A stretch of 64,000 bases of DNA from JAXGPP01 sp040766885 (GTDB taxonomy: Bacteria; Planctomycetota; Planctomycetia; Pirellulales; Thermoguttaceae): assembly GCA_040766885.1 (NCBI GenBank), contig JAXGPP010000016.1, positions 124,001-188,000 of the forward strand, written 5' to 3'. Of the stretch, positions 17,635 through 27,294 are shown one piece after another. Position 1 is the stretch's first letter. The number at the start of each line of letters is the position of its first letter. The position numbers and the translations under genes were made by a program. The notes under the pieces are model-generated. The model had not been told where the DNA came from and ran no database searches. It saw only the letters and a program-made list of their open reading frames with translations.

Positions 17635-20067
17635 TCAGCGAGTCGCCTCGCGCAGTTGTTCAAGCGATCTCGCCCCGCGGTCGCTCACCCGGCTGCCGAA
17701 GACCTGCAGATGACGGATTTCGCCGCGGAATTGGCGGTCGAGGCCGTAGCCGTGCATGGTTTCGTTGAAGTTGCCGACGGCCAGCGGGCCAATATCGATC
17801 GCAACGGGGCCGACATTGTAGGAGGTCCTGCGATCCAATTCGACGGAGGCGGCCGCGGGCGCGTCCATGGGCCGGCTGAAGTACCAACTCACGTTGTCGC
17901 GAGGTTTTGTCGTGTCATACGTGACAGCGAAGAACGTCCATCGGCCAACGCTCAGCTTGCCGGGTGAGCTGTCGTTGTTGACCGAATCGGGCCACTGGTT
18001 GATGGCCAGGCGCAGGCGTCCGTCGGCATGGCACACCAGGTCGATTCCCGAGTGATCCTTGTTGAGGCAGAACAGGACGCGGTTGCCGCCGCTACCCACC
18101 CGGAGACTCTCCGGCTTAAGCCATCCCTGAATCGTGAACGATCGCAGGCCGCGCAGGTCTTCGAGCACTCCCTCGCCCACTCGAACCCAGCCCCAGGGCG
18201 CGGCGTCGGGCAGATGCAGAGCGCCGGCTTGGACGCGGCGGGCGGTGCCGTTGAGCTTAACCGCCGGGGTCTCACCGCGGTCGAATCCGGCCCGCACGAT
18301 CGGTTCCGCTACGTTCCGATCGACGGCAACCTGGTGAAAGGTCTTGGCACTTTTTCCTCCGGCGTCGGTAACCGTCAGCGTGACCAGGTAGAGGCCAGGC
18401 TTCTGGAAAATGTGCGTTGGGTTGCGATCGTCGCTGGCCAGGCCGTCGCCAAAGTCCCAGTGGACCTTGCTGCCGCCGCTGCCGGTGAAGTCTACGGTCA
18501 GCGGCGGGAGCCCTTCGGCAACCGAAGCGGTGATCCGCGCCTCGGGGCGAAGGCTCTCGCCGGATTGGTACGGCGTGAAACGATAGGCGATATCTGACCG
18601 CGGCGACGGAAGCGTGAACTCACCCGGTCGTGCGGTGCCCAGGGAGACAATCGTCATCTCCCACGGGTCGATGGCGTCGAGCTTGTAGGGACGGTCGCCG
18701 GCCAGGGAAACGGTTTGCGGCGCCGGGTTCACGCAGTAGAGCAGGTAGTATTCTCCCGGTCTGGCGAGCAAGAATCGCCCCTTGTCGTCGCCCAGCGGTT
18801 CGAGCTCGTCAAAGGGCGGCGCCTGGGCGGTGAATTCCTTCAGCCACTGGATCCGCCGCGGGCTCTCGCCGTGCAGCACGCCCCCCTTCGACCACCAGAG
18901 GATGTCGTCCGGGTGCTTATACGTTTCGCCGTGACCGACGTAGCAGCCGCTGAGCGTGCCAAGCCAGAACCGCTGAGTCATCTCCCGCGCGGTAAGATTG
19001 CCCCATCCCTGCGGGATGTTGCCCTCGTATCTGCACTCGTCGAACAGGACGGGTTTCTGATATTGGCGGCGAAAGGCCACACCGCGGTTCATGTCCGATG
19101 TCTGGAGGCTTGCATGGGTGACCCACGGTCGCGTGTGGTCATACCATCTGCTTCCGTTGTGAATGCCGCGAAAGCGTTGATACGGGTCTTCCTTCTGCAG
19201 GATCGCGAAGAACCGATCCCAGTCAGCCCACTGCTTGTTGCCGCGGTGCCCCTGGGGCCGCTCGGTCATGAAATCGTACTCATTGGCCAGCGACCACCAC
19301 ACATTGCGGAAGGCCGCCAGCCGCGCGATGCAGTAACGCAGGTAGTGGTCGTCCTGCTCGTCGCTCATGTCGGCAAACCCCCAGCGGTCGTAGGGATGCC
19401 AGAGAATGATATCGGCCTCGATCCCCAACCGCTCAAGATCGGCGATCCGGTGTTCGAAGTGCCGCCAGAACGCCGGGTCGGGGAGGTCGAAGTTGAACTT
19501 GCCGCCGGCGTGCTTCTGAAACGCGAACAAGTCCGGCTCGTTCCGATTGTAGGCATACGCTTTGGGAAACACACAAAAACGGATCTTGTTGAAGGGTGAT
19601 GTGGCGAGCGTCTTAAGCGTCTGCTCCTGCAACTCGCGGGTCTGGTGAACCCATGCGTAGCAGGTGGTGCCAAACTGGTGATACGGAGTACCGTCGGCGT
19701 AGCGCAGGTAGAACGTCTTGAAAACCTCGACCGGCCCATGATTGCCGGCCGATGGGCCGGCGGCCGTGAACGAGCCGGTGAGGCCGTTCAACTCGCGGCG
19801 ATTGCTGGTTGTTTCGTAGCACCACTCGCCCGTGGTCGGCGGACTGAATCGAACACAATACTTGTCTCCGCCGTCCCAGAAGCCCGGTACAACGAGCGCG
19901 CGGTCGCCTTGCGTGAAGCGAGCGGAGAGCTGGACATCGAGGTACGGATTGTCGGCAGTGGGGCCCGAAAAGACTGCTTCGTAGACTCCCCATTGCTCAG
20001 CGGCCTGAGCCGACCAGGCGAGAAGGCTCCATGCAACAAGTGCTGGCGCTCTGAGATGAATGGTCAT
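17635..20067 (-). CDS. Secreted TIM-barrel glycosidase with PKD and LamG-like C-terminal domains (DUF5060/DUF4038 group)
   Basis: 810 residues. ATG 20067 is preferred over TTG 20073. Domains in order are a signal peptide (about 1-22), a DUF5060-type beta-sandwich (about 25-110), a DUF4038-like TIM barrel with WWSLANEYDF (acid/base Glu263) and PVLFDECRYEG (nucleophile Glu344), and a small beta domain. These are followed by a PKD domain (WDFGDG, then FQKPGLYLVTLTVTD, about 520-590) and a LamG/concanavalin-like domain (IQGWLKPESL to HLQVFGSR, about 625-800). The barrel resembles apiosidase-type and related clan-A enzymes; specificity is unknown. It is the only large minus-strand gene in this stretch and is convergent with the phosphoesterase gene. 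Confidence 0.75.
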   Translation of the reverse strand: MTIHLRAPALVAWSLLAWSAQAAEQWGVYEAVFSGPTADNPYLDVQLSARFTQGDRALVVPGFWDGGDKYCVRFSPPTTGEWCYETTSNRRELNGLTGSFTAAGPSAGNHGPVEVFKTFYLRYADGTPYHQFGTTCYAWVHQTRELQEQTLKTLATSPFNKIRFCVFPKAYAYNRNEPDLFAFQKHAGGKFNFDLPDPAFWRHFEHRIADLERLGIEADIILWHPYDRWGFADMSDEQDDHYLRYCIARLAAFRNVWWSLANEYDFMTERPQGHRGNKQWADWDRFFAILQKEDPYQRFRGIHNGSRWYDHTRPWVTHASLQTSDMNRGVAFRRQYQKPVLFDECRYEGNIPQGWGNLTAREMTQRFWLGTLSGCYVGHGETYKHPDDILWWSKGGVLHGESPRRIQWLKEFTAQAPPFDELEPLGDDKGRFLLARPGEYYLLYCVNPAPQTVSLAGDRPYKLDAIDPWEMTIVSLGTARPGEFTLPSPRSDIAYRFTPYQSGESLRPEARITASVAEGLPPLTVDFTGSGGSKVHWDFGDGLASDDRNPTHIFQKPGLYLVTLTVTDAGGKSAKTFHQVAVDRNVAEPIVRAGFDRGETPAVKLNGTARRVQAGALHLPDAAPWGWVRVGEGVLEDLRGLRSFTIQGWLKPESLRVGSGGNRVLFCLNKDHSGIDLVCHADGRLRLAINQWPDSVNNDSSPGKLSVGRWTFFAVTYDTTKPRDNVSWYFSRPMDAPAAASVELDRRTSYNVGPVAIDIGPLAVGNFNETMHGYGLDRQFRGEIRHLQVFGSRVSDRGARSLEQLREATR

Positions 20068-20139
20068 GGCCAATTTCCCGTTCGTGATTTGCGTGTTGGG
20101 AACAAACGCTCCCCAGAACCCCTATTTCTCCACTGCCGG

Positions 20140-20168
20140 TTGAGACTTTTCAAGGCCCCAGGTAGACT
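20140..20168 (+). promoter_or_regulatory. Sigma-70-type promoter upstream of the ceramidase-like gene
   Basis: TTGAGA at 20140-20145 and TAGACT at 20163-20168 are separated by exactly 17 bp, close to the TTGACA/TATAAT consensus. The predicted start is near 20175, giving a leader of about 55 bases to ATG 20231. It lies in the divergent gap with the minus-strand glycosidase gene. Confidence 0.55.
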
Positions 20169-20230
20169 AGTCGCAACGAACCACGAAACGACCACTCCCG
20201 GCTGAACGACCAGTCACGAGGTCTTCCACC

Positions 20231-21598
20231 ATGAAAAGCGCGTTTCTCGCTCTGCTCACCGTCCTGTTGATGGTTCCGTTCGCGGCGATCCAGGCGGCGG
20301 AACCCGGGGTTAAGATCGCGGTATTCGACGTCGACGCCACGCCCCCGGTGGGGTCGGACATGGCCTATGATCCGGTCAAGCGGCTTGACGAGATGACGCT
20401 GCGTTGCCGGGGCATCGCACTGGTGGGGGCCGAGAAGCCGATCGTGGTCTGCGCGGTGGATTGGATCGGCATTGCCAACGGAGGGCAGGACGCGTTTCGC
20501 GATGCGCTTGCCGAGGCGGCGGGAACCACTCGCGATCGCGTGGCGGTGCATACCGTACACCAGCACGACGCACCGGGCTGTGACTTCACCGCCGAGGCGA
20601 TTATCCGGGAAATGAAGCTGCCGGATTACGATCGTTTCGACGGAACCTTTCACCGCCAGGTGATTGCCCGCGCGGCCGACGCCCTTCGCGCGGCAATCTC
20701 GACCGCGCAGCCGGTGACACATTACGGCTGGGGCGTGGCGGAAGTCAAGGAGATCGCCTCAAACCGGCGGATTCTCGGACCCGATGGCCGCGTCCGGGCA
20801 ACGCGGTATACGACGACCAAGGATCCGGCGCTGCGGGCCGAGCCGGAGGGAGTCATCGATCCGCAAGTCTCGCTGCTCTCGTTCTGGAACGGCGACACAC
20901 CGCTGGCGGTACTCAGCTACTATGCCTGCCATCCGCAGAGCTACTACCGCACCGGCGTTCCAAGTCCCGACTTTCCCGGCATCGCGCGGTTCGTTCGCGG
21001 CCAGGCCGTACCCGAAGCGCTGCACGTGCATTTCAACGGCGCGGGGGGGAATATCGGGGCCGGCAAGTACAACGACGGCAACAAGGAAAACCGCATGGCG
21101 CTGGCGATGAAGCTCGCGGACGGGATGCGGCAGGCCTGGACTTCCACGGAAAAGCGTCCCCTGACCACGAGCGACCTTGGCTGGCAAGTGGTGCCGGTGC
21201 GATTGCCGGTGGCGCCGCACTTGAAAGCCGAAGAGCTTATCGAGACGCTCAAGACCCAGCCGGCGAAGGGATATATCGCCGCCGCCGACCAACTGGCGTG
21301 GGTGAGGCGCAGCGAGGCGGGACAGCCGATCGATATTTCCTGCTTGCGCGTCGGCACCGCCAGGGTAGTGCACATGCCGGGCGAACTGTTCGTAGAGTAT
21401 CAGCTTGCCGCCAAAGCGATGCGTCCCGACCTCGGCGTGGCCATGGCAGCCTATGGAGAATATGCGCCCGGTTACATCTGCACCGCTGCCGCATATACCG
21501 AAGGGGGTTACGAGGCGAGCGAGGGCGCGAGCAACGTCGATCCGCAGGCGGAGCCGATTCTGATGTCGGCGATGAAGAAGCTGCTCGAGGCCGAGTGA
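20231..21598 (+). CDS. Neutral/alkaline ceramidase-like secreted hydrolase
   Basis: 455 residues with signal peptide (about 1-22) and GAGG ribosome site. The mature start VDATPPVGSDMAYDP followed by HTVHQHDAPG matches the N-terminal zinc domain of the neutral/alkaline non-lysosomal ceramidase-like family, where His residues of the HTHxH-type segment bind zinc. Later conserved-looking elements are YACHPQSYYR, NGAGGNIGAGKYND and MPGELFVEYQ. The C-terminal immunoglobulin-like domain of true ceramidases is not evident, and this shorter form is common in planctomycetes, where the substrate is unknown. It heads a co-directional run with the M14 and CE15 genes. Confidence 0.7.
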   Translation: MKSAFLALLTVLLMVPFAAIQAAEPGVKIAVFDVDATPPVGSDMAYDPVKRLDEMTLRCRGIALVGAEKPIVVCAVDWIGIANGGQDAFRDALAEAAGTTRDRVAVHTVHQHDAPGCDFTAEAIIREMKLPDYDRFDGTFHRQVIARAADALRAAISTAQPVTHYGWGVAEVKEIASNRRILGPDGRVRATRYTTTKDPALRAEPEGVIDPQVSLLSFWNGDTPLAVLSYYACHPQSYYRTGVPSPDFPGIARFVRGQAVPEALHVHFNGAGGNIGAGKYNDGNKENRMALAMKLADGMRQAWTSTEKRPLTTSDLGWQVVPVRLPVAPHLKAEELIETLKTQPAKGYIAAADQLAWVRRSEAGQPIDISCLRVGTARVVHMPGELFVEYQLAAKAMRPDLGVAMAAYGEYAPGYICTAAAYTEGGYEASEGASNVDPQAEPILMSAMKKLLEAE

Positions 21599-21700
21599 AA
21601 CACTGGGGGAATATCGAGCTCACCATGCGTTTCGCGATCGTAAGTTCTTTCGTGAAGCGGTGCTGCACCTGCGACGTTTTTCAAGTTGAAAGGGACTGGC

Positions 21701-22939
21701 GTGCGTACGGTAGTTGCTGCGGTTGCGATTGGGCTCGTTTTTCCGTCGATCGTCTCACTGGCCAGTGATGCGGGCTCCGCACCGCCAATCCGTGTGGCAA
21801 CCGATTTCGAGGGGGGCAATATCGGCAAGGTCGAGATCCTGTCGGACAATCACGTGCGCTGCGCGGTCCAGGGTGAGACGGACCAGGATCAGCGCAACCG
21901 TCAGCCAAGCTGGTTCTGCTTCCGTCTCGATGGGGTCGCGGGCCGCGAGCTCACCATCGATCTGACCGATCTGGCGGGTGAATACAACTACCGGCCGCAC
22001 AAGGGGACCGGCCTGCGAAACATGCGCCCGGTCTACAGCCATGACGATCGGACGTGGCAGCATGTCGACTCCTCGGAGTGGGACGAGAACACGAGCACGA
22101 TTCGCATCCGCGTGAGACCGTCGGCAGACCGCATTTGGATTGCACGGCTTGCTCCCTATACCACCCAGCACCTGAAACGCCTGCTCGACGACATCGGCGC
22201 GCACCCGCATCTCCAGCAATCGATCGTGGGAAAGACGGTGGAAGGCCGGCCGATGCTGCTGCTCACGATTACCAACCCGGAAGTCGCCGATTCCGGAAAG
22301 AAGGTAGTGTGGCTCATGGCCCGGCAACACGCCTGGGAGACGGGCACGTCGTGGGTGGCAGAGGGGGCCTTGCGGTTCGTCGTCTCCGACGATCCGGCCG
22401 CGGTGGGGATCCGCGACCGATACATCTTCAAGGTGTTTCCCATGGCCGATCCCGATGGCGTCGTCCGCGGGGGAGTGCGATTCAACGCGCACGGGTACGA
22501 CCTGAACCGGAACTGGGACACGGTCGACCCCCGGCTCATGCCCGAGATCCATGCCCAGCGCAAGGCGATTCTGGAGTGGCTCGACGGAGGGAACCGGATC
22601 GATTTGTTTCTGGCCCTGCACAATACCGAATCGGCCGATTTTATCGAGGGCCCCTCCGCCGCCCAGCCGCTGGCCGAGCGATTCTGGAAGCTGCTGGTGA
22701 ACGGCACCACCTTCCACTCACCGAAGGCGCCACGGAAGGACGCGCCCGTGACGACGACGCCCGGCATGAAAGGGCGCATGACCGTTTACCAGGCGCTGGC
22801 CCATGAACGGCAGGTCCCGGCATTCCTGATGGAACAGATGGTCGACCAGAGCCCCAGGCTCTCCCGTCCGCCCACGGTGGCGGATCGGCTCGAGTTTGGC
22901 GCAGGGCTCGTCCAGGCAATGTGCGCCGCGGTGGAGTAG
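21701..22939 (+). CDS. M14-family zinc carboxypeptidase (cytosolic-carboxypeptidase-like architecture), secreted
   Basis: 412 residues from GTG 21701, which has AAAGGGA 6 bp upstream; TTG 21686 is the longer alternative. A signal peptide is followed by an N-terminal beta domain (about 30-150) like that of AGBL/CCP-type M14 enzymes. Zinc ligands are visible: RQHAWETG (His210, Glu213) and ALHNTES (His307). Substrate-binding LNRNWD carries Arg270, and FLMEQM holds a candidate catalytic Glu378. The enzyme would trim C-terminal residues or peptide amides outside the cytoplasm. Its place among glycan enzymes suggests glycopeptide or cell-wall peptide processing, but this is inference. Confidence 0.75.
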   Translation: MRTVVAAVAIGLVFPSIVSLASDAGSAPPIRVATDFEGGNIGKVEILSDNHVRCAVQGETDQDQRNRQPSWFCFRLDGVAGRELTIDLTDLAGEYNYRPHKGTGLRNMRPVYSHDDRTWQHVDSSEWDENTSTIRIRVRPSADRIWIARLAPYTTQHLKRLLDDIGAHPHLQQSIVGKTVEGRPMLLLTITNPEVADSGKKVVWLMARQHAWETGTSWVAEGALRFVVSDDPAAVGIRDRYIFKVFPMADPDGVVRGGVRFNAHGYDLNRNWDTVDPRLMPEIHAQRKAILEWLDGGNRIDLFLALHNTESADFIEGPSAAQPLAERFWKLLVNGTTFHSPKAPRKDAPVTTTPGMKGRMTVYQALAHERQVPAFLMEQMVDQSPRLSRPPTVADRLEFGAGLVQAMCAAVE

Positions 22940-22964
22940 CCGACTTGACGACTGGAGCATGACG

Positions 22965-24203
22965 ATGAGAACGAACCTATCGCCCACATCCGCTGTAATT
23001 ATCTTCTGCTTGATCCTTGGCCTGGGTTGGAACCTCTCCGCCGCCGAACCGGAGGCAAAGCGGTTCTTCCGGGCGGACGATCCGGACGCGCCGGCCTACG
23101 ATCTGCCCGATGTGCTCACGACGGTCGACGGACGGAAGATCACGACTGCCGACGAGTGGCGGCAGGTTCGCCGCCCGGAGATCCTCGAGCTTTTCCGCAC
23201 GCACGTGTACGGCAGAGTGCCCGCTACACCGTATGAGCAGAAGTTTGAGATCGTGAACGAAGATCCCAATGCGATGGACGGAGCGGCGACGCTCAAGCAG
23301 GTGGACATCACGATTACCGCAGGCGGCAAGTCGCTGACGATGCATCTGACACTCTTCGTTCCCAATCGCGCAGCCAAACCGGTGCCGGCCTTTCTCCTGA
23401 TCTGCAACCGCAGCCCGGACAACATTGACCCCACGCGCCAGACGAAGAGCGAGTTCTGGCCGGCGGAGGAAGCGATCGCCCGCGGCTATGCGATCGCCGC
23501 CTTCTACAATGCCGACGTCGATCCCGACAAGCACGACGGCTTCAAGGATGGAATCCACGGTCTGCTCGATGGCGGCAGCCGGCCGGCGGACGCGTGGGGG
23601 ACGATCGCGGCGTGGGCGTGGGGCGCGAGCCGATCGATGGACTACTTCGAGACCGACAAGGACATCGCCAAGGACAAAGTGGCGGTGATCGGCCACTCGC
23701 GCGGCGGAAAGACGGCGCTCTGGGCCGGCGCCGAAGACGAGCGATTCGCCATCGTCTGCTCGAACGACTCCGGCTGCGGGGGCGCTGCCCTCAGCCGGCG
23801 GAAGACCAAGGAGAAGGAGACGGTGGCCAGGATCAACAAGAGCTTCCCGCACTGGTTCAACGAGAACTTCAAGACTTATGGCGGTCGCGAGGAAGCACTG
23901 CCGGTCGATCAGCACATGCTCATCGCACTGATCGCGCCGCGGGCGGCGTGCGTGGCGAGTGCCGAGGCGGACCTGTGGGCCGATCCGCGCGGGGAGTTCC
24001 TGAGCGCCGCTCATGCCGGCCCGGCCTACCGCCTGTTCGGCAAGCAAGGGCTCGGCCAGTCGCCGGAGATGCCCGCGATTGGTGAACCCCTTCACGGTGA
24101 CGGCGTCCACTACCATATCCGCGAAGGAAAGCACAACCTGACGCTGTACGACTGGCAGTGCTACATGGACTTCGCCGACAAGGTCTACGGCAGATCTCCC
24201 TGA
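22965..24203 (+). CDS. CE15 glucuronoyl esterase-like alpha/beta hydrolase
   Basis: 412 residues from ATG 22965 (GGAG 7 bp upstream; ATG 22959 is also in frame). A signal peptide ends near SAAEPEA. Residues 60-140 form the lid and early strands. VIGHSRGGKTALWAGA contains the nucleophile Ser245 in the CE15-type elbow with the family's GK after it. SNDSGCGGAALSRR follows, as in bacterial CE15 enzymes. The end has HYHIREGKHNLT, which holds the catalytic His. Such enzymes cleave ester bonds between glucuronic-acid-bearing polysaccharides and alcohols, e.g. lignin links. It starts 25 bp after the M14 gene, so the two are probably cotranscribed. Confidence 0.8.
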   Translation: MRTNLSPTSAVIIFCLILGLGWNLSAAEPEAKRFFRADDPDAPAYDLPDVLTTVDGRKITTADEWRQVRRPEILELFRTHVYGRVPATPYEQKFEIVNEDPNAMDGAATLKQVDITITAGGKSLTMHLTLFVPNRAAKPVPAFLLICNRSPDNIDPTRQTKSEFWPAEEAIARGYAIAAFYNADVDPDKHDGFKDGIHGLLDGGSRPADAWGTIAAWAWGASRSMDYFETDKDIAKDKVAVIGHSRGGKTALWAGAEDERFAIVCSNDSGCGGAALSRRKTKEKETVARINKSFPHWFNENFKTYGGREEALPVDQHMLIALIAPRAACVASAEADLWADPRGEFLSAAHAGPAYRLFGKQGLGQSPEMPAIGEPLHGDGVHYHIREGKHNLTLYDWQCYMDFADKVYGRSP

Positions 24204-24350
24204 AGTCTGCCGCTGCCCTTCAGGTTCCGGCATCGACTCAGTCGTCGCGAGACAGGCGGCAGTGCCAGGTTGATGTGTATGAACGAGGCTGAGCCGGAGG
24301 TGGCGCAAGGCGCTCGGCGCGGGGGTGTGATTCCGAAGTGAGGCCAATCG

Positions 24351-26009
24351 ATGCGACTCGATTACGAGGATCGGCGAGCTTGTTCTGACGGCAGTCTGGC
24401 GTGGCCGGCCGGGCGATGGGTGGCCCCGATACTGATAGGAATTGTGGCTGTCGTGATCGCGCCGGCTGCCGATGGGGCGGAGAACGGCGCGGAGCGGCGT
24501 GCGCCGAACGTGCTGCTGATCCTGGCCGACGATCTGGGATTCTCGGATCTGGGATGCTACGGGGGCGAGATCGAGACGCCGAACCTCGACCGGCTGGCGG
24601 CGGGCGGGTTGCGGTTCACCCGGTTCTACAACACGGCGCGCTGCTGGCCGACGCGAAGCTGCATCCTGACCGGATATTATGCCCAGCAGATCCGGATGGA
24701 CCCGCCGCGCGGCCGGCTGCCATCGTGGACGCGAGTCCTGCCGCACTACCTCAAGCCGCTCGGGTACCGGTGTTACCACTCGGGCAAGTGGCACCTGTTC
24801 GGCGCGCCCGCGGCGGTGGCCGATGCGGGCTTCGATCATTCGTACAAGCTCGACGATACGGATCGCTACTTTTCGCCAAACGCCCATCTGGAGGATGACC
24901 GGCCGCTGCCTCCCGTGCGGCCCGACGAGGGATACTACGCCACCACCGCCATTGCCGATCATGCGATCCGCTGCCTCAAGGAGCATGCGGAGCAGCACGC
25001 GCAGCGGCCTTTCTTCCAGTACCTGGCGTTCATCGCACCCCATTTTCCACTGCATGCGCTGGCGGAGGACTTTGAGCACTACCGCGGCCGCTACCGGGAG
25101 GGCTGGGACTCGGTGCGGCGGAAACGGTGGGAGCGATTGCGGGCAATGGGGATTGTCGACTGCGAACTCTCGGCGATCGACCCGTCGCTCAAACCTCGGT
25201 ACCTGAAACCGGACCTGCTGGCGACGATCGGGGCGGGTGAGATCGATCACGCCACGGCCTGGACGGAGTTGACCGCGGAACAGCAGTCGCTCCAGGCGAC
25301 GAAGATGGCGCTGCATGCCGCCATGGTCCACCGGATGGATCGGGAAATCGGCCGCGTGGTCGATCAAGTTCGGGCGATGGGCGCGCTGGAAGATACGGTG
25401 ATTTTCTTCCTTTCGGACAATGGGGCCGACGCCACGCTCATGGTGCGGGGGGACGGGCACGACACGGAAGCCCGGCCCGGCTCGGCGGAATCGTTCTTCT
25501 GCCTGGGCCCGGGTTGGGCGAGTGCCGCGAATGCACCGTTCCGCCGGCACAAGGTCTGGGTCCACGAAGGAGGCATCTCCACGCCGCTCATCGTGCACTG
25601 GCCGCACGGGATCGCCGCGCGGGGCGAACTGCGGCACCAGGTGGGGCACGTGATCGACTTCGTCCCCACGCTCGTGGAACTGGCCGGCACAGCGCCGGGC
25701 AATGCGGTGAAAGACCCGGCCGTTCCACCGCTTCCCGGCCGCAGCCTGATACCGGCGATCGTTGGCGACAACCCAATAGAGCGCGATTACCTGTTCTTCA
25801 GCCACGAAAAGAACCGGGCACTGCGGATCGGCGACTGGAAGCTGGTGTCGGCTTTTGAAACGGGCGATCGATGGGAACTTTACGACTTGAGCCGCGATCG
25901 GGCCGAGTCGGTCGACCTCGCCGCGCGGGAGGCCGATCGAGCGGCCGAGATGGCGGCGCGTTGGACTCGGCTCGAGGCGGAGTTCCGGCGCGCGGCGGGC
26001 GAGCCCTGA
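24351..26009 (+). CDS. Secreted sulfatase (family S1, arylsulfatase type)
   Basis: 552 residues. The N-terminal metal site NVLLILADDLGFSD and the formylglycine motif CWPTRSCILTG are present, with Cys98 as the residue to be oxidised. Later come GKWHLFG, FLSDNGAD and the metal-binding Lys region KVWVHEGGIS. An N-terminal hydrophobic segment (about 24-42) after a longer polar start indicates a signal peptide or anchor; the true start could be slightly downstream. It would remove sulfate from a polysaccharide outside the cytoplasm. The activating enzyme (FGE or anSME) is not in this window. It is one of four sulfatases here. Confidence 0.85.
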   Translation: MRLDYEDRRACSDGSLAWPAGRWVAPILIGIVAVVIAPAADGAENGAERRAPNVLLILADDLGFSDLGCYGGEIETPNLDRLAAGGLRFTRFYNTARCWPTRSCILTGYYAQQIRMDPPRGRLPSWTRVLPHYLKPLGYRCYHSGKWHLFGAPAAVADAGFDHSYKLDDTDRYFSPNAHLEDDRPLPPVRPDEGYYATTAIADHAIRCLKEHAEQHAQRPFFQYLAFIAPHFPLHALAEDFEHYRGRYREGWDSVRRKRWERLRAMGIVDCELSAIDPSLKPRYLKPDLLATIGAGEIDHATAWTELTAEQQSLQATKMALHAAMVHRMDREIGRVVDQVRAMGALEDTVIFFLSDNGADATLMVRGDGHDTEARPGSAESFFCLGPGWASAANAPFRRHKVWVHEGGISTPLIVHWPHGIAARGELRHQVGHVIDFVPTLVELAGTAPGNAVKDPAVPPLPGRSLIPAIVGDNPIERDYLFFSHEKNRALRIGDWKLVSAFETGDRWELYDLSRDRAESVDLAAREADRAAEMAARWTRLEAEFRRAAGEP

Positions 26010-26226
26010 GGCGGCGCCGGCGCGGGCCGATGATGATCTGGAAGGGTGTTTCCAGGCGGGCCACCGGCCCAATAGAATGGAGGCGTTGTCTGACTGGCCA
26101 CGGCGAAAGGCTCTTGAAGCGCGCTGGCAAAACGGCGCGAGGCACGCGACGAATGCCCTGACGTTGCTCGAGGCGACCGCTGGCGCCTTGCAGGGTGCGA
26201 GAGCCGGTTTGAAAAAGGAGATGCCC

Positions 26227-27294
26227 ATGTCACGGCGAGTTCGGAAGGCGGTCGAGGGGGTATCGACAAGGCGAAGCTTCTTGAAGCACATTGGCGAGGC
26301 CACGGCGGCGGGGGCTGCCGCGGCAGCGGTGGGCGAGGTCGGCATGGCGGCCGCCACGGGCGAGCGTCGGCCAGGGCGCGTGGGCCGACGCACGCTGGGC
26401 AAGACCGGGTTGGTCGTCTCCGAGATCGGCTTCGGCGGCCACAGTTGGAACTACGCCCGGGTGGCCGACGGCAAGGGAGGCTTGCGGCGCACGACGCTTG
26501 AAGAAGCTACGCGGATGATCTCGCTCGGGCTGGAGATGGGGGTTAATGTGTTCGACTCGTGCACGCCGCTCGAAGAGCACAGCGTGCCGGGTGAGGTTAT
26601 CAAGCGGTTGAAGAAGCGGGATGAGATCATCGTTTGCGCCCGCTTGTGCCACAAGATGAAGGGGGTGGCCGGCGACCGGGAGACGATCTACCGCTGGGTG
26701 GACGAGCGGCTCAAGCTGTGGCAGACCGATCGCTTTGACGTGCTCCTCTTGACCAACGAAGTGAACGACACGCCGCAGTCGGGCTACTGGGACATGTCGT
26801 ACTCGCTGGAAGCGGTTGCAAAGCTCAAGCAGCAGGGCAAGATCCGTTACGCCGGTTTTGGCTGTCATTTCACACCCGACTGGTTCCGAGAGGCGTTCGA
26901 CCGTTTCGGTGGCGAGTTCGACGTCTGCTCGATGCCGTACAACTTCCGCCATCGCGGCGCTGAGGAACTGATTCCGCTGGCGAGGAAACTGGGCCTGGGG
27001 ATCGTCACGATCAAGGCGTTTGCCCGCGGCGAGTTGCTCCAGGGGCACGATCTCGAAAGGGCCGAGGCCGGACTGGCCCGCGACATGCTTGCTTTCGTGC
27101 TGGACAACAAGCTGGTGGACTGCTGCATCTGCGGCGTGCACACGGAGGCCCATGTGAGGGAGAACTTCAGCGCGTCGTGGGCGGGTTTCTCGCCGGACGC
27201 GCGGCGGAGGCTCGAGCAACTCGCCACCCGGGGGCCATGCCGAGCGATTGCGTGGCTCGAAAACGGCTGGCTGGGAGTGAATCGCCCAAGTTGA
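26227..27294 (+). CDS. Tat-exported aldo/keto reductase-like protein with altered active site
   Basis: 355 residues. ATG 26227 fits because AAAGGAG lies 7 bp upstream and the twin-arginine signal STRRSFLKHIGEATAAG follows. The AKR barrel begins GRRTLGKTGLVVSEIGFGG. Aligning by eye with ordinary AKRs, the tetrad Asp is kept (NVFDSC), but the Tyr position falls on Leu in CTPLEEHS, the Lys on Arg in VCARLC, and the His on Thr/Asn in LLLTNEVND. The C-terminal ferredoxin-type Cys cluster of some Tat AKRs is absent. It may bind a nucleotide or sugar without classical reductase chemistry, or use another mechanism. It lies 217 bp after the sulfatase. Confidence 0.75.
   Translation: MSRRVRKAVEGVSTRRSFLKHIGEATAAGAAAAAVGEVGMAAATGERRPGRVGRRTLGKTGLVVSEIGFGGHSWNYARVADGKGGLRRTTLEEATRMISLGLEMGVNVFDSCTPLEEHSVPGEVIKRLKKRDEIIVCARLCHKMKGVAGDRETIYRWVDERLKLWQTDRFDVLLLTNEVNDTPQSGYWDMSYSLEAVAKLKQQGKIRYAGFGCHFTPDWFREAFDRFGGEFDVCSMPYNFRHRGAEELIPLARKLGLGIVTIKAFARGELLQGHDLERAEAGLARDMLAFVLDNKLVDCCICGVHTEAHVRENFSASWAGFSPDARRRLEQLATRGPCRAIAWLENGWLGVNRPS

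Noticed and set aside
4131..26009. Read-through at other TGA stops as further selenoproteins
   Set aside because: After TGA at 4133, 6212, 14889, 21598, 24203 and 26009 I see neither a protein-like continuation nor a hairpin at SECIS distance.
22977..26402. Open frame of 1141 codons on the minus strand across three genes
   Set aside because: It is antisense to the CE15 esterase, sulfatase and reductase genes, all with clear family motifs. The translation is Arg/Pro/His-rich, typical of the shadow of GC-rich codons.
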